From positions 1-5,201 of the forward strand of contig JAMWDF010000168.1 of the NCBI GenBank assembly GCA_023818865.1: a stretch of 5,201 nucleotides of DNA. Direction: 5' to 3'. Shown here piece by piece: positions 1 to 5,201 of the stretch. Position numbers and translations under genes: made by a program. The stretch comes from Candidatus Omnitrophota bacterium (GTDB lineage Bacteria > Ratteibacteria > UBA8468 > B48-G9 > DSTR01). The notes beneath the pieces were generated by a model, which was not told where the DNA came from, searched no databases, and saw nothing but the letters and a program-made list of their open reading frames with translations. Position 1 is the first letter of the stretch; every line of letters starts with the position of its first letter.

Positions 1-163
1 TCTCTTGGTCCATCCAGTCCATCACCGCTGTTCCTTCATCTACTTCGCCAATTTTATAAGTCTTACCCGTGTAGTATAAAAACCGCTCGGTGGTGGTTGT
101 CTTCCCGGCATCAATATGGGCGATAATCCCAATATTTCTTATTCTTGATATGTCCACAGTCAT
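1..163 (-). CDS. fusA: Elongation factor G, N-terminal fragment (cut by window edge)
   Basis: EF-G is the cytoplasmic GTPase that drives ribosomal translocation and, with RRF, ribosome recycling. Only the first 54 codons are in the window. They show RNIGIIAHIDAGKTTTTER, the G1/P-loop of translational GTPases, at residues 9-27, with K21 and T22 as the phosphate/Mg ligands. LYYTG (29-33) and KIGEVDEGTAVMDWM (37-51) follow, leading into switch I as in EF-G; the G2 threonine region is just beyond the edge. EF-G is favoured over other translational GTPases by this segment and by position after rpsG. The ATG at 163 gives nine residues before NIGI, typical of the family. An in-frame GTG at 202 has a better SD and would add 13 residues. 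Paralogue type cannot be settled from this fragment. Confidence 0.95.
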   Translation of the reverse strand, partial: MTVDISRIRNIGIIAHIDAGKTTTTERFLYYTGKTYKIGEVDEGTAVMDWMDQE

Positions 164-170
164 TTCTGTA

Positions 171-174
171 CCCT
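171..174 (-). promoter_or_regulatory. Weak SD for the fusA ATG start
   Basis: Minus-strand AGGG (in CCCAGGGTACAGAA before the ATG) has seven bases of spacing, which is good, but only a short match to the anti-SD. It is the site that would serve the family-typical EF-G start at 163. Confidence 0.45.
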
Positions 175-202
175 GGGAGAAAGCAGCGGCTGTTAGTTTC
201 AC

Positions 203-214
203 TTCTCTTACCTC
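203..214 (-). promoter_or_regulatory. Candidate SD for an upstream fusA GTG start
   Basis: Minus-strand GAGG followed by T (214-210) lies eight bases upstream of a GTG at 202-200 that is in frame with fusA. By complementarity to the 16S 3' end it is better than the AGGG (174-171) that lies seven bases before the ATG at 163. If used, EF-G would carry 13 extra residues (from M/V-KLTAAAFSQ to E) ahead of MTVDIS. Family N-terminal length favours the ATG; SD strength favours the GTG. Confidence 0.45.
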
Positions 215-225
215 GCGGCAATAGC

Positions 226-696
226 TCACCACCGATAATGAGCGAAGGCTCGGTTAGATTCAGCCATCTTATGAGTTTCTTCTCTTTTCTTAATGCTGGC
301 CCCTTCCCCTCTTGAAGCCTCAATAATTTCATCCGCCAGCCTTTCCGCCATTGGTTTTCCTTTTCTCGCTCGAGCAGAGATAAGAATCCACCTCATAGCT
401 AAGGCTAGACTTCTGGCTGGGGGAACTTCCATAGGTATTTGATAAGTTGCTCCTCCGACCCTTCGGGGTCTTACCTCCAGTTTAGGCCTTACCTGGCTCA
501 CTGCCTTCTTAAAAACAGCCAAACCATCTTCTTTTGTCCGTTCTTTGATGATATCTAACATGTCATAAAATATTCTGTAGGCTAGACTCTTCTTCCCATC
601 TTTTAACAAATTATTGACAAACTTAGCTACCTCAAAATCTCCGTAAACCGGGTCAGAAAAAACTCTCTTCCTAATTACTTTTCGCCGCCTTGGCAT
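226..696 (-). CDS. rpsG: 30S ribosomal protein S7
   Basis: S7 is a primary 16S rRNA-binding protein that nucleates assembly of the 30S head and contacts E-site tRNA. From the ATG at 696 the product is 156 residues, the usual length of bacterial S7. Motifs seen: MPRRRKV start, DPVYGD (15-20), KFVNNLLKDGKKS (25-37), the VRPRRVGGATYQIP segment (75-88), LAMRWI (99-104), KKREETHKMAE (136-146) and the classic ending AFAHYRW. A GTG at 702 would add two residues, but it lies only one base from the SD AGGAGGG (704-710), whereas the ATG at 696 lies seven bases from it and gives the canonical N-terminus, so I chose 696. In E. coli, S7 is a translational repressor of the str operon acting between rpsL and rpsG. 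The gap here is only 33 bases but holds a hairpin. Confidence 0.98.
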   Translation of the reverse strand: MPRRRKVIRKRVFSDPVYGDFEVAKFVNNLLKDGKKSLAYRIFYDMLDIIKERTKEDGLAVFKKAVSQVRPKLEVRPRRVGGATYQIPMEVPPARSLALAMRWILISARARKGKPMAERLADEIIEASRGEGASIKKREETHKMAESNRAFAHYRW

Positions 697-703
697 AGAC
701 ACT

Positions 704-710
704 CCCTCCT
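704..710 (-). promoter_or_regulatory. rpsG Shine-Dalgarno sequence deciding the start
   Basis: Minus-strand AGGAGGG lies seven bases upstream of the ATG at 696 and one base upstream of the GTG at 702. The spacing selects the ATG, which also yields the canonical S7 N-terminus MPRRRKV. Confidence 0.85.
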
Positions 711-726
711 GATGATTACCATCATC
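711..726 (-). promoter_or_regulatory. Small perfect hairpin between rpsL and rpsG
   Basis: The minus strand reads GATGATGGTAATCATC, a perfect 6-bp stem (GATGAT/ATCATC) with a GGTA loop. It begins three bases after the rpsL stop and directly abuts the rpsG SD. There is no following T-run, so it is not a rho-independent terminator. It may modulate rpsG initiation or mRNA processing, possibly as part of S7 autoregulation, which in E. coli acts in this intergenic position. That role is inference. A 6-bp AT-rich stem is weak and could be chance. Confidence 0.4.
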
Positions 727-729
727 CGT

Positions 730-1134
730 TCATTTGGTAGTCGCTTCTGCCTTCTGTTCTGATGTCTTTGGTTTCTTACTCCCATATCGGGAACGAGATT
801 TCTTCCTGTTTTCTACCCCGGCCGCATCTAAGCACCCGCGCACAATATGGTATTTTACCCCTGGTAGATCTTTAACCCGTCCGCCCCGAACAAGAACAAT
901 TGAGTGTTCCTGGAGGTTATGGCCGATACCTGGGATATAAGCAATTACTTCTTTTCCATTGGTTAGCCGAACCTTGGCAATCTTTCTTAGAGCCGAATTC
1001 GGTTTCTTAGGAGTCATTGTTTTGACATATAAACATACCCCTCGCCGTTGAGGATTTTTCTCCAAAGCAGTTGATTTTGAATATCTCTTCTTTGGTCTTC
1101 TGACTCTTCTTAAAAGCTGGTTAACTGTTGGCAT
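730..1134 (-). CDS. rpsL: 30S ribosomal protein S12
   Basis: S12 sits at the decoding centre of the small subunit and influences tRNA selection, fidelity and streptomycin response. The product is 134 residues, slightly longer than E. coli S12 (124), with the excess in a lysine-rich C-terminal tail after RSRYGSKKPK. Hallmarks seen: MPTVNQL start, TPKKPNSALRK (41-51), GHNLQEHS (71-78) and GGRVKDLPGV (84-93). Numbering matches E. coli without gaps through this core. K43 and K88, sites where known streptomycin-resistance changes occur, have the wild-type residues. D89 is the aspartate that RimO methylthiolates in E. coli, and it is present. Residue 40 is Met where Thr is usual. The ATG start is preceded by AGGAGG with a 4-base gap, and that SD contains the rpoC stop codon, so translational coupling to rpoC is likely. 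rpsG follows after 33 bases. Confidence 0.98.
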   Translation of the reverse strand: MPTVNQLLRRVRRPKKRYSKSTALEKNPQRRGVCLYVKTMTPKKPNSALRKIAKVRLTNGKEVIAYIPGIGHNLQEHSIVLVRGGRVKDLPGVKYHIVRGCLDAAGVENRKKSRSRYGSKKPKTSEQKAEATTK

Positions 1135-1145
1135 TTTGCCTCCTA
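1135..1145 (-). promoter_or_regulatory. rpsL ribosome binding site overlapping the rpoC stop codon
   Basis: On the minus strand the sequence reads TAGGAGGCAAAATG. The rpoC stop TAG occupies 1145-1143, and the SD AGGAGG (1144-1139) shares its AG. The spacer to the rpsL ATG is four bases (CAAA), which is on the short side. The arrangement suggests that ribosomes finishing rpoC can reinitiate at rpsL. It leaves little room for a terminator or separate promoter in the junction itself, although a promoter inside the end of rpoC cannot be excluded by eye. Confidence 0.85.
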
Positions 1146-4100
1146 CTTTTGATAGGTAATTTCATAACCACTCCCGGGAGATGTCCGGGCAGATTCTTCG
1201 TCTTGCGGAAAGAACCCTGTTCCCGCTGGGATTAAACGGCCCATGATTACATTTTCCTTCAGACCTTCAAGAGAATCTTCAGCCCCAACGACGGCAGCGT
1301 TAGTCAACACCTTAATTGTCTCCTGGAAGGACGCAGCGGAGATAAAACTCTCGCTGCTTAACGCCACCCTAGTAATTCCTAAAATCAATGGCTGGTAAGT
1401 GGCTTTTCTCTTTCCCTTAGGCAAAGAATCATTGATTTTCTGAACCCTCACCTTGTCAATCTCTTCTCCTTCCTGGAGAAAAGTATCACCGGGGTCTTCT
1501 ACTCTTACCCGCGAAAGCATCTTCCGGACAATAATCTCAATATGTTTATCACTAATAGTCACACCTTCTACGCGGTACACTTTCTGAACTTCATTCAATA
1601 AGTATTCTTGGACCTTCTTATCCCCCTGAATATGAAGAATATCATGGAGAACTACCGGCCCGTCAGTGAGTTTACTACCGGCACTCACCCTATCTCCATC
1701 CGCAACTAACAGGTGCTTGCCAAAGGGAATTGCGTATTCTTTTTTGGTGACATCTCCAGTGATGACCACCTTGCGACCACTCTTCTCTTGAATTATGCGA
1801 ACCTCACCATCAATCTCACTTAAAATGGCTGGATTCCTCGGATTCCTTGCCTCAAACAGTTCACTCACCCGGGGTAAGCCCCCAGTGATATCCTGTACCC
1901 GGCCAACTGTCCGCGGGGTTTTCGCTAAAATAGTTCCCGGCTTGACCTCTTGGTCTTCCTCCACCAAAATAGTGGCTCCTACGGGAATGTGTGATTGACC
2001 CACCACCTTTCCTGACGCGCTTCCCTCTTCTTTAGCCACAATGAGAATCTGCGGGTCAAGTTCTTCTTTATGTTCCACCACAACAATTCTTTTCAGGCCA
2101 GTTTCGTTATCTATTTCCTCCCGACAAGTTTTCCCGAGGACGATATCTCGGTAACAAACTATTCCTTCGGTTTCAGCAATAATCGGCAAAGAATAAGGGT
2201 CCCACTCCGCAATCAGTTGCCCCTCTTTTATCTTAGCTCCAGGCTCAACATGGAGCCTGGCGCCCACACGAAGGGTATATTTCTCTAGTTCGCGCTCTCG
2301 GTTGTCATGAATGGCCACTGTCCCTTCCCGGCCAACTAAAAGCCGAAAACCTTCCTGGTCGATCACGGTTTTCATGTCTTCTCCAAAAACAACCCGTCCT
2401 TCAGTCTTGCTAACAATTTTTGCCGGTCCGAGAGACCTTGAGGCAGTACCCCCAGTATGAAAAGTCCGCAAAGTTAACTGAGTACCAGGCTCCCCGATTG
2501 ACTGAGCGGCGATAATACCAACTGCCTCCCCCAGATTTACTAGCTTTCTTCTCGTGAGGTCCCACCCGTAACACTTGGCACACACTCCCTTTTCCGCCCG
2601 GCAGGTAAGCACTGAACGAATTTTTATCCCAGGGATGCCTGTCTCAGCAATCCGATTTGCTGTCTTTTCATCAATTACTTCTCCAGCGCGAACAATAGTC
2701 TCATCATTGATAACGTCAACGATATTATCCATCGCTACCCGACCAACAATTCTTTCACGAAGGGGAATCAACTCTTCGTCCCCTTCAAACAATGGTTTCA
2801 TAACGATCCCTTCCAGCGTTCGGCAATCCTCTTCAGTAATAATCTCAGCATGAGCAACATCTACCAGCCGGCGACTGAGATAACCAGCATCTGATGTCTT
2901 CAAGGCAGTATCAACCAATCCTTTTCTTCCTCCATGAACAGAAAGAAAATATTCCAGCAAAGACATCCCCTCGCGGAAACTGGAGATAACCGGTGTTTCT
3001 ATAATCTCCCCAATGCCCCCAGTTACTTTCTTGGTCGGTCTGATCATTAACCCGCGCATACCCATTAACTGATTCACCTGAGTCCGATTACCCCGAGCCC
3101 CAGAATCCACCATCGCCGCAATCGGATTAAGACGAAAAGGTCTAACACCAGCATCGTTCTGGATAGCACTAATGACTGCATCACTGACCTCATTGCAACA
3201 AGAAGTCCAGATGTCAATAATTCGGTTGTATCTTTCTCCCTCGGAAATCAGACCGCGGCGGTAATAAGAATGGACCACCTCTGCATTCTTCTTCGCCTCT
3301 TCCACCAGTCTCTTCTTTACGCCCGGAATCAGAAGGTCGTCAATCCCGATAGATATTCCGCCTACTGTAGCGTAGTAAAAACCAAGTTCCTTTATCCCGT
3401 CAAGACAAGCCACTGTTTCTTCGTACCCACATCGAGCAAAAATGTCGCTGACCACCGCTTCCAACTTCTTGTAGCTAAAAAGAGTATTCTGAAAACTTAT
3501 CCTGGGGGGAAGAATAGAATTAAAAATAATCCGGCCGACGGTAGTAGTGATCAACCGCCCTTCATTATCCCGCACCCTCACTGGCCGGTGAAGTTCCAAA
3601 AAACCAAAATGATGTAACATAACCGCTTCATCAAATCCGGATACAATCTGCGGATATGGTTCTTCAGCACTCTCGTAGGTCAAATAGTAACAACCAAGAA
3701 CGATATCCCGCGTAGGCGCAATAAGCGGACGACCACTGGCCGGAGAAAGAATATGAGCGGTTGCTTTCATTAACAGTTCCGCTTCTAATTGCGCCTCTAA
3801 AGTAAGCGGAACATGAATTGACATGGTATCTCCGTCGAAATCAGCATTGTAGGCAGGACAAACCAAAGGATGTATCCTGATCACATTTCCTTCAATCAAT
3901 CTCGGTTCAAAAGCCTGAATGGAAAGCCGGTGCAAGGTCGGCTGACGATTGAGCAGAACAGGATGATGCCGACTGACCTTCTCTAAGATTTCCCAAACCT
4001 CAGGGCGGTTCTCAGTCAAGGCTCTCTTCGCACTACCTAAAGTGTGGAAATATTCCCTTTTCCGCAATTCCCTCAGAACAAAAGGACCGAATAGTTCTAA

Positions 4101-5201
4101 GGCCATCTCTTTGGGCACACCACACTCGTTCAGTTTTAACTCCGGGCCAACGACAATAACTGCTCTCCCCGAGTAATCAACCCGTTTCCCGAGTAAATTC
4201 TGTCTGAACCGACCTTGTTTTCCTCTCAAACTGTCACTCAACGACTTCAATGGTCTCTTTCCCTTCCCTAAGACTGGAGCTCCATGCTTCCCATTATCAA
4301 ATAGAGCGTCAACCGCCTCCTGAAGCATTCTCTTTTCATTGCGCACGATAATATCAGGCGCTTGTAGCTTCAAGAGCTTCTTAAGTCTGTTGTTCCGGTT
4401 GATTACCCGCTGATAAAGGTCGTTCAAGTCCGAAGCCACAAATCGCCCTCCATCAAGAGGAAGGAGAGGACGTAAATCAGGAGGAATTACCGGAATAATG
4501 TTAGTAACCATATGTTCCGGTTTTACCTGGGTCTTTAATAAACCCTGCACTAGCCGAAGCTTTTTGATTAAATTCCGCCGGCTGGTTGAATCCATCCGTT
4601 TTCTTTTTCGCAACAGAGTTTTCAGAGACTCTTCTTCCTTTGGCAGATCAATTTTCTTTAGCAAAAGCTGAATAGCCTCGGCCCCGATTCCGGCTCTCAA
4701 CTTACTCCCGTAACGCTTTACAGCCTCATGATATTCCTCTTCAGTAAGCAACTCCTTTTCTTTCAAAGGAGTACCGTTACTTTCAATGACTATGTATCTT
4801 TCGTAGTAAAGGACCATTTCTAGTTCGTTTTGAGAAAGGTCAAGTAAAGTCCCCAACCAGTTGGAAGTACTTTTGAAAAGCCAGACATAGGCCACCGGAC
4901 AAGCTAATTCAATATGGCCCATCCGTTCCCGCCGGACCCGTGAAGTGGTTACTTCCACTCCGCAACGGTCGCAGATGATACCTTTGTATCGCATCTTCTT
5001 GTACTTTCCACAAGCACATTCATAGTCTTTAACTGGACCAAAAATCCGCTCACAAAACAGCCCGTCACGTTCTGGCTTATAAGTGCGGTAATTGAGTGTT
5101 TCTGCCTTTTTAACTTCTCCGTGTGACCAGGAACGTATTACCATAGGCGGGGCAACCCTGATAGTAACAATCTCCCGAGTGCCTTGAGCTGTCTTTCTTG
5201 C
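1143..5201 (-). CDS. rpoC: DNA-directed RNA polymerase subunit beta' (5' end outside window)
   Basis: Largest subunit of bacterial RNA polymerase; it carries the catalytic Mg site and much of the clamp. 1352 residues are visible. Numbering from the ATG at 5144: N-terminal zinc site C43, C45, C58, C61; clamp helices that bind sigma at about 228-285; switch region GKRVDYSGR (319-327); catalytic NADFDGD (433-439, D435/D437/D439); secondary-channel rim helices at about 600-655; bridge helix at about 722-765; second zinc site C774, C848, C855, C858; trigger loop TLRTFHTGG from 891. The trigger loop holds an insertion at about 903-1082 matching E. coli SI3, and the chain resumes at DITGGLPR. The C-terminus is conserved to GRLIPAGTG, with a short tail. 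The frame is open for 19 codons upstream of that ATG, and residues VTIRVAPP there align with E. coli IKIALASP, so the true start lies beyond base 5201. Several active-site-adjacent residues are unusual (see findings). Identity is certain. Confidence 0.98.
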   Translation of the reverse strand, partial: ARKTAQGTREIVTIRVAPPMVIRSWSHGEVKKAETLNYRTYKPERDGLFCERIFGPVKDYECACGKYKKMRYKGIICDRCGVEVTTSRVRRERMGHIELACPVAYVWLFKSTSNWLGTLLDLSQNELEMVLYYERYIVIESNGTPLKEKELLTEEEYHEAVKRYGSKLRAGIGAEAIQLLLKKIDLPKEEESLKTLLRKRKRMDSTSRRNLIKKLRLVQGLLKTQVKPEHMVTNIIPVIPPDLRPLLPLDGGRFVASDLNDLYQRVINRNNRLKKLLKLQAPDIIVRNEKRMLQEAVDALFDNGKHGAPVLGKGKRPLKSLSDSLRGKQGRFRQNLLGKRVDYSGRAVIVVGPELKLNECGVPKEMALELFGPFVLRELRKREYFHTLGSAKRALTENRPEVWEILEKVSRHHPVLLNRQPTLHRLSIQAFEPRLIEGNVIRIHPLVCPAYNADFDGDTMSIHVPLTLEAQLEAELLMKATAHILSPASGRPLIAPTRDIVLGCYYLTYESAEEPYPQIVSGFDEAVMLHHFGFLELHRPVRVRDNEGRLITTTVGRIIFNSILPPRISFQNTLFSYKKLEAVVSDIFARCGYEETVACLDGIKELGFYYATVGGISIGIDDLLIPGVKKRLVEEAKKNAEVVHSYYRRGLISEGERYNRIIDIWTSCCNEVSDAVISAIQNDAGVRPFRLNPIAAMVDSGARGNRTQVNQLMGMRGLMIRPTKKVTGGIGEIIETPVISSFREGMSLLEYFLSVHGGRKGLVDTALKTSDAGYLSRRLVDVAHAEIITEEDCRTLEGIVMKPLFEGDEELIPLRERIVGRVAMDNIVDVINDETIVRAGEVIDEKTANRIAETGIPGIKIRSVLTCRAEKGVCAKCYGWDLTRRKLVNLGEAVGIIAAQSIGEPGTQLTLRTFHTGGTASRSLGPAKIVSKTEGRVVFGEDMKTVIDQEGFRLLVGREGTVAIHDNRERELEKYTLRVGARLHVEPGAKIKEGQLIAEWDPYSLPIIAETEGIVCYRDIVLGKTCREEIDNETGLKRIVVVEHKEELDPQILIVAKEEGSASGKVVGQSHIPVGATILVEEDQEVKPGTILAKTPRTVGRVQDITGGLPRVSELFEARNPRNPAILSEIDGEVRIIQEKSGRKVVITGDVTKKEYAIPFGKHLLVADGDRVSAGSKLTDGPVVLHDILHIQGDKKVQEYLLNEVQKVYRVEGVTISDKHIEIIVRKMLSRVRVEDPGDTFLQEGEEIDKVRVQKINDSLPKGKRKATYQPLILGITRVALSSESFISAASFQETIKVLTNAAVVGAEDSLEGLKENVIMGRLIPAGTGFFPQDEESARTSPGSGYEITYQK

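Noticed and set aside
111..332. 73-residue minus-strand open frame spanning the end of rpsG and the start of fusA
   Set aside because: It overlaps two well-identified genes in another frame, resembles no family I know, and is best explained as a shadow.
697..702. GTG start adding two residues to S7
   Set aside because: It is only one base from the SD, while the ATG at 696 has seven bases of spacing and gives the canonical MPRRRKV start.
711..726. Terminator between rpsL and rpsG
   Set aside because: The stem is short and AT-rich, no T-run follows, and the rpsG SD directly abuts it.
734..940. 68-residue plus-strand open frame opposite rpsL, and similar ones at 1795-1998 and 2070-2288
   Set aside because: All lie opposite strongly conserved genes and show no family resemblance.
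2239..2260. Rho-independent terminator within rpoC
   Set aside because: The stem is good, but it is followed by purine-rich sequence rather than a T-run on the coding strand, and it lies deep inside an essential gene.
2575..2853. 92-residue plus-strand open frame inside rpoC
   Set aside because: It is antisense to the bridge helix and second zinc region of beta'; no independent evidence of coding.
3270..3617. 115-residue plus-strand open frame inside rpoC
   Set aside because: It is antisense to conserved beta' coding sequence, with no recognisable motif; a shadow frame.
5142..5144. ATG as the start of rpoC
   Set aside because: The frame stays open to the window edge, and the upstream residues VTIRVAPP align with the conserved beta' N-terminus (IKIALASP in E. 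coli), so this Met is internal.

Overview
The window is a conserved bacterial information-processing block, entirely on the minus strand. Read in the direction of transcription (right to left) it holds rpoC (RNA polymerase beta', 5' end outside the window), rpsL (ribosomal protein S12), rpsG (S7) and the first 54 codons of fusA (elongation factor G, which runs off at base 1). This is the junction of the rif operon (usually ...rpoB-rpoC) and the str operon (rpsL-rpsG-fusA-tuf). Here the two look fused into one transcription unit. rpoB upstream and the rest of fusA, perhaps with tuf, downstream are expected from known gene order but are not visible.

Layout: rpoC fills 1143-5201. Its TAG stop lies inside the Shine-Dalgarno sequence (SD) of rpsL (732-1134 plus stop). 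A 33-base gap with a small perfect hairpin and a strong SD leads to rpsG (226-696). A 62-base gap leads to fusA (1-163, or 1-202 if a GTG start is used). No stretch over 300 bases lacks a gene. I see no tRNA, mobile element, CRISPR array, promoter or rho-independent terminator.

Organism: clearly a bacterium. Base composition looks balanced to slightly AT-rich by eye. Beta' lacks the large N-terminal insertion of Thermus but carries an approximately 180-residue insertion in the trigger loop at the position of E. coli SI3, which suggests a Gram-negative-type lineage. Several beta' residues that I regard as near-invariant in bacteria are substituted, which suggests a divergent, possibly uncultured phylum. 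The sequence alone does not let me name it.

How the genes work together: beta' supplies the catalytic aspartates and mobile elements of RNA polymerase. S12 guards decoding, S7 nucleates assembly of the 30S head and lines the E site, and EF-G drives translocation. Co-transcription ties polymerase output to ribosome output. I found no undescribed system. The points most worth a second look are the unusual residues around the beta' active site, the fusA start ambiguity and the compact intergenic signals.
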